A stretch of 35,912 bases of DNA from Candidatus Eiseniibacteriota bacterium (GCA_016223045.1 JACRPT010000097.1:1-35912); one strand, 5' to 3'; counted from the first letter of the stretch, positions 22,871 through 34,374 are shown. Notes: generated by a model from the letters alone, not told the origin. Translations and numbers: made by a program.

Positions 22871-23320
22871 GAAGCGCGCAACCTCGAGGTGGCGGGCAAC
22901 ACGCTGGCCATCTGGAAACCCGGGTGGAGCTGATTCAGGCCCTGATTCCGTAGGGGCTGAAGGCAGTCGAGGGGAAGTTCCAGCAGGCGGTCATAGAACT
23001 GGTGGGGCCACGCTACCGGCGGGTCCTGGGGCTCGGCGTTATTGCCGATGGGGTCCGCAGGGCGGCTCCGTGTATCTGGCGGATCAGAAGGTGCCGGTGC
23101 GGGTGGCGCGGATGCGCGGCCAGCATGTGGGGCGCAAGGTGCGGCTGGCGCTGTACGTGCGGCTGCAGGCGCTGCGCAACGGAGACGCGCAGCTGATGGG
23201 TCGGGTCCCGCGTGGGCTGGGATGCAGCAACTACTACGACTGCCCTCGACGGTGTCGCGGCGTTTCATCCGGGCCAGCAGCGCGACGCTGCGGCGTATCC
23301 GCCCGGTGACCTCGGGTGGG
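22871..23320 (+). pseudogene. Decayed IS256-family transposase (N-terminal part)
   Basis: Three reading frames successively show pieces of an IS256/Mutator-type transposase N-terminus. Frame one carries VELIQALIP, an in-frame TAG at about 22951, then GLKAVEGKFQQAVIELVGPRYRR. A second frame carries RWGPQGGSVYLADQKVPVRVARMRGQHVGRKVRLALYVRLQ and GLGCSNYYDC. A third carries STVSRRFIRASSATLRRI. Matching order and spacing show one gene broken by at least two frameshifts and a nonsense change. The catalytic DDE portion is missing after about 23320 and no terminal inverted repeats were found. Family recognition is from memory of these motifs. It marks the accessory character of the 18.6-25 kb segment. 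Confidence 0.75.
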
Positions 23321-23469
23321 GTCGGCCACACGGGTACCGGCAGGACGTTGGAGGGGATCAGCCGACGGGCGGGGGCTGTTGTGCGTGCTGCACGGCACGA
23401 ACGGATTCCACATTGCTCAGCAGGTCGCGTGAAACTGCGCACGATCGAACTCAGACGGGAGGTGTGACG

Positions 23470-24459
23470 ATGACCACACAGCGGAAGAGGCAGCGTTGGG
23501 GGCCGTGCACCGCCGCCCTCATTCTCCTGGCGTGTGCGGTCGCGCGGCCGGCTGCGCAAGCACGCGCGTCCATTCTCTTCACTGAGACCTTCGAGGGAGC
23601 GTTCCCGGGCACGGTCTGGTGCATCGGCGACCTCAACGCCGGGAACGGATCGGATTATTGGGGGAGCGTCCCGTGTCCCTGTGTCGGATCGTATGCTGCT
23701 TGGTCCGCCCAGAACGGTGGGCAGTCGGGGTGCTCTACCTACGACGACAACATGGATGCCTACATGTACACGTGCAACGGTATTGACGTATCCGGATACT
23801 ACGACATCACAGTTGCGTTTGACAGGAAGTTCAACACGGAACCGATCTATGATTATCTGTCACTTCAATACTCCAGCAACGGTGTGACATGGAGTGAGTC
23901 GTCGTTCAGTCAGGTGTCAGGAACGAGTAGCGGTTGGCCCGACAATTGCGGCAGCGTTACCGTCGCCATTCCAGGTATGTACAGCCGGCTGTATCTCCGA
24001 TTCCTCTTCCACTCGGACGGGTCTGTACACCCTTCACAGGGTGGCGCCTACGTCGACCATATTGTCGTGCGCGGCAGTTACGGGCCCCGCATTGACTGCA
24101 GTCCGACACAGACCTTCAACGCCGGAACGCCGAGGAACTGCCCTGCAGGGCGCGACACGTTCGTGGACTATACGGTCGTGAACTTTGAGCCGTCCTCCAT
24201 GGGTATTACGTATCAGCTGAACAGTACCAGCCCGTGGGGCGGATTCCCGAAGACAGGCACGGCGACGATCCCGGTGGGGGCGAGCATCCTGCGGGTTCCG
24301 TTCCGAGTACCGTGTCTCGGGAATCCGGCGGAGCCGCCGAATCCGCTGAGTCTCTTCGTCGGGGTGCAGGGTGTTGCTGCGTGGTCGGATTCGTGCCGGG
24401 AATGGACCGTCCCGGTCGTGCGGCAGACATGGGGAGGTCTCAAGGCCCGCTACCGATGA
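23470..24459 (+). CDS. Secreted protein with jelly-roll-like domain, lower GC than neighbours
   Basis: This 329-residue protein has a Sec signal peptide (basic N-terminus, hydrophobic AALILLACAVA, cleavage near AQARA). The mature part begins SILFTETFEGAFPGTVWCIGDLN and is rich in Ser, Gly, Tyr, Asn and Cys. The pattern LFxETFEGxFPG...W...SGYYDITVAFDRKF...DYLSLQYSSNGVTW...YSRLYLRFLFHSDGS...GAYVDHIVVRG resembles MAM/concanavalin-like beta-sandwich domains seen on the surfaces of FCB-type bacteria. An Ig-like segment follows. It ends in TWGGLKARYR, without an NPF/FlgD-type domain. ATG 23470 is preceded by GGGAGG. Codon use is visibly more A/T-rich than flanking genes, suggesting transfer or relaxed selection. 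Function is unknown; adhesion or carbohydrate binding is a guess. Confidence 0.8.
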   Translation: MTTQRKRQRWGPCTAALILLACAVARPAAQARASILFTETFEGAFPGTVWCIGDLNAGNGSDYWGSVPCPCVGSYAAWSAQNGGQSGCSTYDDNMDAYMYTCNGIDVSGYYDITVAFDRKFNTEPIYDYLSLQYSSNGVTWSESSFSQVSGTSSGWPDNCGSVTVAIPGMYSRLYLRFLFHSDGSVHPSQGGAYVDHIVVRGSYGPRIDCSPTQTFNAGTPRNCPAGRDTFVDYTVVNFEPSSMGITYQLNSTSPWGGFPKTGTATIPVGASILRVPFRVPCLGNPAEPPNPLSLFVGVQGVAAWSDSCREWTVPVVRQTWGGLKARYR

Positions 24460-24943
24460 ATGGGTACAGGGTGGGTGCGGCGCGGGCGGGACGCATTTCG
24501 GCAGCTGGCTGGCCAACGTCGGACGCGCGAGCGAAAAACCGGGCACGCATCTGCTGGTGGGCGCCAATGTCCCGAGCGGAGACCAGACGGTCAAGGCGTA
24601 CCTGTACTGGTTCCCTGCCGGCGGGTACGTGGTGGCCGTGGATGAGGGCGGGCCGGGCGCGAGTGTCGGACTGCTCCTGCGGGTCTCGAACCGGCCCAAT
24701 CCCTTCCGCTCGACCACGACCATCGAGGCCGACGTCGCCCGACCGGGGCCACTAACGGCGGATGTCTTCGACATCAGCGGCCGTCGCGTGCGCCACCTGG
24801 AGACCATGGGGACTCCCGGCAGGGTGCGGCTGGAGTGGGATGGCCGCGCCACCGACGGCAGTCGGGCTCCGGTGGGGACCTACTTCGCGGTCGTGCGCAG
24901 CGACGGTCAGGTGGCCACGCGCAAGGTCATCCAGATCCACTGA
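24371..24943 (+). CDS. C-terminal fragment with FlgD-Ig/T9SS-like sorting domain (probable remnant)
   Basis: Recognisable sequence starts after the previous gene's stop (about 24465): GTHFGSWLANVGRASEKPGTHLLVGANVPSGDQTVKAYLYWFPAGG. It continues into a typical C-terminal domain, RVSNRPNPFRSTTTIEADVARPGPLTADVFDISGRRVRHL, ending VRLEWDGRATDGSRAPVGTYFAVVRSDGQVATRKVIQIH. The NPF...T..I and DxxGRxVR motifs are those of FlgD-Ig/T9SS type A-like domains. The nominal GTG start at 24371 lies inside the previous gene in another frame, has no Shine-Dalgarno and gives no signal peptide. I therefore read this as the tail of a larger secreted protein whose 5' part was lost. Confidence 0.6.
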   Translation: MLLRGRIRAGNGPSRSCGRHGEVSRPATDEWVQGGCGAGGTHFGSWLANVGRASEKPGTHLLVGANVPSGDQTVKAYLYWFPAGGYVVAVDEGGPGASVGLLLRVSNRPNPFRSTTTIEADVARPGPLTADVFDISGRRVRHLETMGTPGRVRLEWDGRATDGSRAPVGTYFAVVRSDGQVATRKVIQIH

Positions 24944-24969
24944 CTCCCTGCGCGCACAACTCTCGAGAC

Positions 24970-25001
24970 GCCCCGACCCCCCAGCCGAAGGGGGGCGGGG
25001 C
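24970..25001 (+). terminator. Strong GC hairpin downstream of the secreted-protein fragment
   Basis: GCCCCGACCCCCC (24970-24982) pairs with GGGGGGCGGGGC (24990-25001), with one bulged A and a 7-nt loop. It separates the accessory segment from the ribosomal protein genes and is probably a terminator. No U-run follows. Confidence 0.55.
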
Positions 25002-25078
25002 TCATGGTCGTGGGCACGTGTTGCCGGTTCCCCACGCCGACTACCGCCTGGAGGTTCCTGATTGCGCGCCCGGTCGCC

Positions 25079-25108
25079 TTGACCATGCCCGCGCCCGCGT
25101 GGTAGAAA
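25079..25108 (+). promoter_or_regulatory. Sigma-70-like promoter for rplU-rpmA
   Basis: TTGACC (25079-25084), an 18-nt spacer and TAGAAA (25103-25108) form the best housekeeping-like promoter near rplU. Transcription would start near 25115, leaving a leader of about 100 nt. The rest of the 24944-25216 gap holds only the upstream hairpin; I could not establish an L21-leader RNA structure. Confidence 0.5.
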
Positions 25109-25216
25109 TACGCGCTTCGCGCCCACCTCAGCGGGCGCCTTCGCCTGTCCTCGGGGCGCAGCCGCGGGTCGCGGCCGCCCGTGCGGCCCGGCGCGATCCA
25201 GGGAGAGACCCCGAAG

Positions 25217-25528
25217 ATGTACGCCATCGTCAACATCAACGGCATCCAGACGAAAGCTGAGCCGGACGCCATCCTCGAGGTGGCGCGCCTCAAGGGCGAG
25301 CCGGGCAGCCAGCTCACCTTCGACCAGGTGCTTCTGCTGGCGGAGGGCGACCGGGTCGCCGTCGGCCAGCCCTACGTCAAGGGCGCGAGCCTCACGGCGG
25401 AGGTGCTGGAGCACTTCCGGGGGCCGAAGCTCAAGATCTTCAAGTACAAGCGCCGGAAAGACTACCGGCGCCGCAAGGGCTACCGCAGTGAGCTCACGCG
25501 CATCCGCGTGACCGGCATCCAGGCGTAG
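25217..25528 (+). CDS. rplU: 50S ribosomal protein L21
   Basis: The 103-residue protein begins [22 protein letters not shown] and ends with the basic L21 tail [28 protein letters not shown]. These are the L21 signatures for binding 23S rRNA near L20. ATG 25217 is chosen over the track start 12 codons upstream because the family begins MYAIV and GGGAGAG lies ten bases before it. rpmA follows after eight bases. Confidence 0.97.
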   Translation: MYAIVNINGIQTKAEPDAILEVARLKGEPGSQLTFDQVLLLAEGDRVAVGQPYVKGASLTAEVLEHFRGPKLKIFKYKRRKDYRRRKGYRSELTRIRVTGIQA

Positions 25529-25536
25529 GAGAGGCA

Positions 25537-25809
25537 ATGGCTCACAAGAAAGGTCAGTCCTCATCGAGGAACAATCGCGAGTCGAACGCGCAGCGCCTCG
25601 GCGTCAAGCGCTTCGGCGGCGAGCGCGTGCGCGCGGGGAACATCCTGGTGCGGCAGCGCGGCACGCGGTTCTTCCCCGGGCACAACGTGGGCATCGGCAA
25701 GGACGACACCCTGTTCGCGATGATCGACGGCGAGGTGAAGTTCACCCGCTACCTCGGCACGCGCCGCAAGGTGCACGTCCTGCCCCCGGCCACGGCCGAG
25801 ACGAACTAG
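25537..25809 (+). CDS. rpmA: 50S ribosomal protein L27
   Basis: L27 lies at the peptidyl-transferase centre of the 50S subunit. The 90-residue protein begins [61 protein letters not shown], the canonical sequence without the cleavable N-terminal extension of Firmicutes L27. GGAGAGGC precedes the ATG. obgE, often next in this cluster, is absent; mdh follows instead. Confidence 0.98.
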   Translation: MAHKKGQSSSRNNRESNAQRLGVKRFGGERVRAGNILVRQRGTRFFPGHNVGIGKDDTLFAMIDGEVKFTRYLGTRRKVHVLPPATAETN

Positions 25810-25910
25810 CTTCCCAAGCCGCACGCACGACGCCGCGCTGCCCGGGGCCCGAGAGCCCTCGACGGCGTGGCGTTCCCGTTTCAGGTCGCTCAAGACACGA
25901 GGAGGTCGCC

Positions 25911-26846
25911 GTGAATCGCAAGGTCGCCGTCATCGGCGCAGGGAACGTGGGGGCGAGCGCAGCGCTCTATGTCGCGGAGCGCGGGCTCGCGGACGTGACG
26001 CTGGTGGACATCGTGGAAGGGATGCCGCAGGGCAAGGCGCTGGACCTGACGCAGACCACGCCGCTGTGGCACCAGGGCGGGAGGATCGAGGGCGCGAACG
26101 ACCTCGCCGCGGTCAGGGGCGCGGACCTGGTCATCATGACCGCCGGCTTCCCGCGCAAGCCGGGCATGTCGCGCAGCGACCTGCTCAAGGCCAACGCCGA
26201 CATCGTGCGGCCGGCGGCCGAGGCGGTGCGGCAGCACGCCCCGAACGCCTACGTCGTGGTGGTGACCAACCCGCTTGACGTGATGGCCTGGCTGTTCTGG
26301 AAGGTGTCGGGCTTCCCGAAGAACCGCGTGCTCGGCATGGCCGGCATCCTGGACGCGGCCCGCATGCGCGCCTTCATCGGCATGGAGCTGGGCGTGTCTC
26401 CCGCGGACGTGGACGCCATGGTGCTGGGCGGCCACGGCGACTCGATGGTGCCGCTGCCGCGCTACACCACGGTGGGCGGTATCCCGGTCGCCGAGCTGCT
26501 GCCGGCCGAGAGGATCGCCGCCATCAACGAGCGCACCAGGAACGGCGGGGCCGAGATCGTCAAGCTCCTGAAGACCGGCTCGGCCTACTACGCGCCGGCG
26601 ATGTGCTCGGTGGACATGGCCGAGGCCATCCTCACCGACACCAAGCGGCTGGTGCCGTGCTCGGTGCACCTGGACGGCCAGTACGGGATGAAGGACCTGT
26701 TCATCGGCGTCCCCATCGTGCTGGGCGGCCGGGGCGTCGAGCGGATCGTCGAGCTCAAGCTCTCGGCCGAGGAGACGGCCGCGCTCCAGAAGTCGGGCAA
26801 GGACGTGGCCGACATGATCGCCGAGCTGAGTGTCGGCGTCTCCTGA
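25911..26846 (+). CDS. mdh: Malate dehydrogenase (LDH-like type)
   Basis: This 311-residue NAD-dependent enzyme interconverts malate and oxaloacetate in the TCA cycle, functionally linked to the sdhCAB genes in the window. The Rossmann motif is VAVIGAGNVGASAA, and the acidic residue in VDIVEG favours NAD. Substrate-binding arginines are in GFPRKPGMSR, which marks malate rather than lactate specificity, and in the ILDAARMR segment. The catalytic histidine is His175 in GGHGDSMVP. It starts with GTG behind the strong site GAGGAGG. The stop lies four bases before the end of the convergent secreted-protein gene. Confidence 0.97.
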   Translation: MNRKVAVIGAGNVGASAALYVAERGLADVTLVDIVEGMPQGKALDLTQTTPLWHQGGRIEGANDLAAVRGADLVIMTAGFPRKPGMSRSDLLKANADIVRPAAEAVRQHAPNAYVVVVTNPLDVMAWLFWKVSGFPKNRVLGMAGILDAARMRAFIGMELGVSPADVDAMVLGGHGDSMVPLPRYTTVGGIPVAELLPAERIAAINERTRNGGAEIVKLLKTGSAYYAPAMCSVDMAEAILTDTKRLVPCSVHLDGQYGMKDLFIGVPIVLGGRGVERIVELKLSAEETAALQKSGKDVADMIAELSVGVS

Positions 26847-26850
26847 GGGG

Positions 26851-28569
26851 CTATCGCAAGACCACCAGCTTCGCCGTGTTGGATTCTCTGCCGGTGGTAT
26901 CCAACGCCCGAAGGAAGTACACGCCGGCGACGAGCGGGAAGGAACCAGTCCTGAGGTCCAGCCGGAACGTGTCCGATCCCGCGCCGGAGGAGGCAACTCG
27001 CCGGTGGAGCACGAGGCGGCCCTGCAGGTCGAAGACCTGAAGGTCCAGGGGACCGGCGGTCGCATCATTCAGTTCGAGCGACACTGCCTCTGCGACCGGA
27101 CCGCCATGAACTTCCAGGCGCAGCGGCTTGCGGCATCTGCTTGGCCAACGGGCCTCTTCACTCAGCCACTCGTAGCGCTTGCCCACCGACTCGCGGCGAA
27201 TGCGGTACGCGAGCTGCCCCCGGGGAGGCGAAGAATCCGTCCAGCTCATGCTTCGCGAGTCGCCGGCCCGCAGGCGGGCGACCGGCTCGAGCTCGCCACC
27301 ATCCCGCGAGCGCAGCACGCTCCACCACGAGCCCGGGGCAGCCGACGACAGCGTCCACTGCACGGTCCGGCGCCGGCCGGCGCCGACGATGTAGGGTCGG
27401 CTCGCGGTGGCGGAACAGAACGTGTGGGCGTACCAGATCTCGGGAGCGCGCCGGCGATTCCACACCACCCAGATGTCGCCGTTCCAGTCCCGGAAGGGAT
27501 ATACCTCCGTGTAGAGATTCTCCGACCCGGGGACTTCGTCGGCCCACCAGCGACCGTTCTCCTGCCAGGCGATCGTGGCGATGTCCCGGTACGTGAACCC
27601 GTAGCCCATGTCCGACCAGGCGAGGACCGGAAGTTCTGTGCTGTCGGTGGTGGCCTCGACCCAGCCCGCGGCATAGGTTCCCTGGTCGGGATGGACGTAG
27701 CGGAGGCTCTCGGGCTGCGACCAGGCACCGTTCGCGTAGGCGATCAGATGAACCCAGTGCCAGCCTGTGTACGTCAGCCACCAGCCGCCGGACGGCTTCT
27801 TTCTGAATCGAGGGTGCAGGGCGTGCCACGGCCGGGGATCGAGGACGCCTCCGGTACCCCATGCGGGGGGATCAGCGACGATCCATCTGAGCCCCGTGTC
27901 TCCGGCGTACACCACAAGTGCTGCTCCATCCTCCAAGGGAGCGATGGCGCACATCGAGGCCGGTGCCTCCAGATCCGGCATGGCATTCCACCGGCCGGCG
28001 CTGTCGGAGAAGAAAGCTCGCAGGTACTCGCGGCCACTGTTCAGCCGGGTGTCGCTGCGGACTACCCAGCGTCGAGTCGGGGTGGCCGCTGCCGAGTACT
28101 CGTTGGCAGCATCAGAGCCTGTCGCCACCGTCTCGCGGGCTGACAGGGAGTTGCCGCTGACTCGAGCGACTTGCAGATAGCCGATTGCTGTCAACCACTC
28201 GGACGTCATCCACGCCAGGAAGGGTGGTGTTCCACGGCTGATCTCAGGAAAGTAACCTCCCTTGAAGCCGCTCAGGTCTCGCAGCATCCATGAAGAGTCC
28301 TGCCAGCCCAGAATCCCCCAATACCGAATTAGGCTCGTGTCCGCATCGGTACCGGCGACGAGCCTTGGCCAACCGGCGGAATCAGGCAAGAAGCAGGTGA
28401 AGCCGAAGCTCCGGATGCGCGGGAGGCTCACCTGGGCTGTTGGCGCCCAGGCCCTCCCTTGGGGGGCGGCCGCCGCGGGCAGCGGCGCGCAGACCAGGTA
28501 GCCGGCAGTGGCTGTTCCTGCCAGCCAGGACAGCGCGGCCAGCTGCGGTCGTGCGGGCCATCTCAGCAT
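26851..28569 (-). CDS. Large secreted protein with C-terminal sorting-like domain
   Basis: I do not recognise the body of this 572-residue protein. A signal peptide is visible (MLRWPARPQLAALSWLAGTATAGYLVCAPLPAAAA). The mature region is Trp-rich with repeated units of the kind IAWQENGRWWADE, IAYANGAWSQPESL, WGILGWQDSSWML and FFSDSAGRWNAM, suggestive of a beta-propeller made of divergent 40-50-residue blades. An Ig-like segment precedes the C-terminal domain SLELNDATAGPLDLQVFDLQGRLVLHRRV...LVAGVYFLRALDTTGRESNTAKLVVLR, which fits FlgD-Ig/T9SS-like tails. I choose ATG 28569, with GAGGG upstream, over 28599 and 28638, which lack a ribosome site. It is probably surface-exposed or secreted. Confidence 0.8.
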   Translation of the reverse strand: MLRWPARPQLAALSWLAGTATAGYLVCAPLPAAAAPQGRAWAPTAQVSLPRIRSFGFTCFLPDSAGWPRLVAGTDADTSLIRYWGILGWQDSSWMLRDLSGFKGGYFPEISRGTPPFLAWMTSEWLTAIGYLQVARVSGNSLSARETVATGSDAANEYSAAATPTRRWVVRSDTRLNSGREYLRAFFSDSAGRWNAMPDLEAPASMCAIAPLEDGAALVVYAGDTGLRWIVADPPAWGTGGVLDPRPWHALHPRFRKKPSGGWWLTYTGWHWVHLIAYANGAWSQPESLRYVHPDQGTYAAGWVEATTDSTELPVLAWSDMGYGFTYRDIATIAWQENGRWWADEVPGSENLYTEVYPFRDWNGDIWVVWNRRRAPEIWYAHTFCSATASRPYIVGAGRRRTVQWTLSSAAPGSWWSVLRSRDGGELEPVARLRAGDSRSMSWTDSSPPRGQLAYRIRRESVGKRYEWLSEEARWPSRCRKPLRLEVHGGPVAEAVSLELNDATAGPLDLQVFDLQGRLVLHRRVASSGAGSDTFRLDLRTGSFPLVAGVYFLRALDTTGRESNTAKLVVLR

Positions 28570-28697
28570 CAGGGGCCCTCGCCCTTCAGGCGAAATCATG
28601 CGGCAATGTTCCCACCTTCTGAGCGTTGAGCAAACCAATAGAGGACTCTTCCGGGGATCGTGGGGGTGAAAGTGCTGGCGCAGGGGGCGCGAGGGCC

Positions 28698-28706
28698 TGA
28701 TAGGCT
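28698..28706 (+). promoter_or_regulatory. Extended -10 promoter for the kdsB-pyrG-kds cluster
   Basis: TGATAGGCT fits the extended -10 pattern TGnTAnnnT seen elsewhere in the window. No clear -35 is present. The start would lie near 28713, about 24 nt before the kdsB GTG, with GGGAGGA between. Confidence 0.35.
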
Positions 28707-28736
28707 GCGCCCGGGCCCTTTTCGGGAGGATGCGCG

Positions 28737-32019
<3,283 letters not shown>

Positions 32020-32027
<8 letters not shown>

Positions 32028-32535
32028 TCCGGCCGCGGGCGCGGTGCGCGTGCTGTTCCTCGACGTGGACGGCACGCTCACCGACGGCGTGATCGTCGAG
32101 AGCGCGGCGGGCGACGCGCGCCACTTCTGGGTGCGCGACGGGCTGGCGCTCCAGTGGGCGCGCGACCTGGGCGTACTGCCGGTGGCGATCTCGGGGCGGG
32201 CCTCGCGCGCGGTCGAGGGGCGCATGCGTGACCTCGGCATCGAGTGCTACGCGGGGGAGAAGGACAAGATCGCGGTGGCCGAGCGGGTGCTGGCGCGCGA
32301 GGGCGCGCGCTGGGAGCAGTGCGCGATGCTGGGCGACGACCTGCCCGACGTGCCGCTGATGAAGCGCGTGGGCTGGCCCATCGCGGTCGCCGACGCGCAG
32401 CCCGAGGTCCTGGCGGTGGCCCGCACCGTCACCGCCCGGCCGGGCGGCAGGGGCGCGGGGCGCGAGGTGGTGGAGCTGATCCTCCGGCACAACGGCACCT
32501 GGGACCAGGTGCTGCGCCGCTACGAGGCGCTGTGA
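32020..32535 (+). CDS. kdsC: Kdo-8-phosphate phosphatase (HAD superfamily)
   Basis: KdsC hydrolyses Kdo-8-phosphate to Kdo. The 171-residue HAD protein has motif I FLDVDGTLTDG, FWVRDGLALQWARDLGV, motif II AISGRAS, motif III lysine in YAGEKDKI and motif IV MLGDDLPDVPLM. Tetrameric KdsC enzymes have no cap and this length. It overlaps kdsA (8 nt) and kdsD (GTGA). Confidence 0.95.
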
Positions 32536-33521
32536 GCGCGCAGCCGGGGAAGAGCGACCTGCTGGCGCGGGCGCGCGAGGTGGTGCGCATCGAGGGCGCG
32601 GCGGTCGCGGCGCTCGAATCGAAGCTGGATCAGCGCTTCGTCGAGGCGGTCGAGATCCTGCACGGCTGCCGCGGCAAGGTCGTGGTCGCCGGCGTGGGGA
32701 AGTCGGGCCTGCTGGCGCACAAGCTCGCCGCCACCCTGACCAGCACCGGCACGCCCGCGGTGTTCCTGCACCCGGCCGACGCGCTGCACGGCGACGCCGG
32801 CCTGTTCACGCCCGGCGACGCCGCGCTGTTCATCTCGAAGAGCGGCGCCAGCGACGAGCTGCTCGCGCTGATGCCCTACCTCGAGCGCCACGGCCTGCCG
32901 CTGGTGAGCATCGTCGGCACGCCGGGCTCGGCGCTCGGGAAGCGCAGCACGGTCGAGCTGGTGACCGGTCCGGCGCGCGAGGCCTGCCCGATGGAGCTGA
33001 CGCCCACCACCAGCATCACGCTCGCCCAGGTGATGGGCGACTGCCTCGCCATCGCCCTGCTCGAGCGGCGCGGCTTCAAGGCCGAGGACTTCCGCTTCCT
33101 GCACCCGGGCGGCCTGATCGGGCGCTCCGCGGCGCGGCGGGTCGAGGAGCTGATGCACGCCGGCGACGATGTGCCGCGCGTCACCGAGGGCGCCTCGCTG
33201 CGCGAGGTGATGCTCGAGATCATGGCCAGGTGCCTCGGCATCACCACCGTGGTGGACGCCGCGGGCGCGCTGGCCGGGGTGATCACCGACGGCGACTTCA
33301 AGCGCATCCTGATGCGCCATGCCGACCCGTGGCGGCTCCGCGCCGCCGAGGTGATGAGCCGCACGCCCAGCACCATCGGCCGCGACGCGCTGGTGGCCGC
33401 GGCGGTGCGCGCCATGGAGGAGCGGCCGGGTGGCCCGATCACCGCGCTGGTGGTGGTGGACGGGCAGGGCGTCCCGGTGGGGGTGCTCCACCTGCACGAC
33501 TGCCTGCGCGCCGGCGCCTGA
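32532..33521 (+). CDS. kdsD: Arabinose-5-phosphate isomerase (KdsD/KpsF family)
   Basis: KdsD converts ribulose-5-phosphate to arabinose-5-phosphate, the first step of Kdo synthesis. The 329-residue protein has an SIS domain (KVVVAGVGKSGLLAHKLAATLTSTGTPAVFLHPADALHGDAGLF, FISKSGASDELL). Two CBS domains follow (VEELMHAGDDVPRV...GVITDGDFKRIL and VMSRTPSTI...GVLHLHDCLRAG). GTG 32532 overlaps the kdsC stop. All four Kdo steps are therefore encoded between 28.7 and 33.5 kb. Confidence 0.96.
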   Translation: MSAQPGKSDLLARAREVVRIEGAAVAALESKLDQRFVEAVEILHGCRGKVVVAGVGKSGLLAHKLAATLTSTGTPAVFLHPADALHGDAGLFTPGDAALFISKSGASDELLALMPYLERHGLPLVSIVGTPGSALGKRSTVELVTGPAREACPMELTPTTSITLAQVMGDCLAIALLERRGFKAEDFRFLHPGGLIGRSAARRVEELMHAGDDVPRVTEGASLREVMLEIMARCLGITTVVDAAGALAGVITDGDFKRILMRHADPWRLRAAEVMSRTPSTIGRDALVAAAVRAMEERPGGPITALVVVDGQGVPVGVLHLHDCLRAGA

Positions 33522-33750
33522 GCCGTCGCGCGCCAGCCGGCCCGTTCGCGCACCGCGCGGGCACGCGCGTGACCTGCCCCGCCTCCGGCGCGCTCGCCGC
33601 AGGCCCGGAAGGAGGACGCCGAACCCCTGAACCGACAGCGCGCGGCATCCGCGTCGCGTCGCGGACGTCGTTCGGCGGTCAAGTCGGGGACGGCCGAGTC
33701 CGATAACCTCCAGAGATATCAACCGGCAAACGCGCTGGCATATGCCCTGC
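33522..33750. other. Intergenic region before lptC
   Basis: About 230 bp without a credible gene. The first half is very GC-rich with short inverted repeats of the GCCCG...CGGGC kind, possibly ending the kdsD transcript. The second half (33690-33760) is more A/T-rich and leads into the lptC promoter. Confidence 0.4.
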
Positions 33751-33779
33751 TTGCGACGGTGTGGACCCTTTGTTAGCGT
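33751..33779 (+). promoter_or_regulatory. Sigma-70-like promoter for lptC-lptB-rpoN
   Basis: TTGCGA (33751-33756), a 17-nt spacer and TAGCGT (33774-33779) preceded by TGt. The start would be near 33786, only about eight bases before ATG 33794, implying a leaderless or nearly leaderless lptC message. This fits the lack of a clear Shine-Dalgarno there. Confidence 0.4.
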
Positions 33780-33793
33780 GGCCCTCGAACGCG

Positions 33794-34374
33794 ATGAACC
33801 GGGCACCCTCGAAGCATCCGAAACCCGCGGCGCGGCCGCGGCGCGCGCTCCACGACGCAGCGCGCGCACGGCTCGCGGTGCTGTCCGTGGCGCTGCTCCT
33901 GCTGGCGGGCTGCGATCGCCAGCGCTCGGTGGTGCCGTCGCGGGCCAAGCCCCGCAGTGGAAGCTCTACGCGCGCTACTCGGCCACCTACAACGCGCGGA
34001 ACGTCGTGGTGGCCCGCGGCGTGCGCGTGGACTTCTACGACGACCGGGGCCAGCAGTCCTCGGAGCTGACCGCGCGCGAGGGCGAGATCCAGCTCCGGAG
34101 CCACAACATGACGGCGCGCGGGAACGTCGTGCTCCAGACCCGCGAGGGCACGCGCATGTCCACCGAGGAGATCCACTTCCTGAACCGCGAGCAGAAGATC
34201 ATCTCGCCGGTGGAGCAGCTGGTGCGGGTCGAGCGCGGCGGCGACGTGCTCAAGGGCTATGGCTTCGAGAGCGATCCCGGCCTCAAGCGCTTCGAGTTCA
34301 AGAAGAACGTGTCGGCCGTGGTCCACACCCAGTCCGGCGGAGGCGCCCTGAAGCGCGAGGGAGAGAGGCGTTGA
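33794..34374 (+). CDS. lptC: LPS export protein LptC, apparently frameshifted
   Basis: LptC links the LptBFG extractor to the periplasmic LPS bridge. The N-terminus reads in one frame from ATG 33794 (MNRAPSKHPKP...LAVLSVALLLLAGCDRQRS), a lipoprotein signal with lipobox LAGC. The LptC beta-jelly-roll reads in another frame: WKLYARYSATYNARNVVVARGVRVDFYDDRGQQSSELTAREGEIQ...MTARGNVVLQTREGTRMSTEEIHFLNREQKIISP...LKGYGFESDPGLKRF. Joining the frames needs one extra base, most simply in the CCCC run at 33950-33953, giving AKPPQWKLYARY. It is either a sequencing/assembly indel or a true mutation. The ORF track's 33742 call lacks the signal peptide. The stop overlaps lptB (TTGA). Confidence 0.8.

Noticed and set aside
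22624-23559. 311-residue minus-strand ORF across the transposase remnant
   Set aside because: The plus strand carries recognisable transposase motifs; the minus reading has no domain and overlaps the kinase and secreted-protein starts.
24944-25216. Possible L21 leader RNA regulating rplU
   Set aside because: A leader of suitable length exists, but I could not establish a conserved structure by eye; the strong hairpin at 24970 is better explained as a terminator of the upstream unit.
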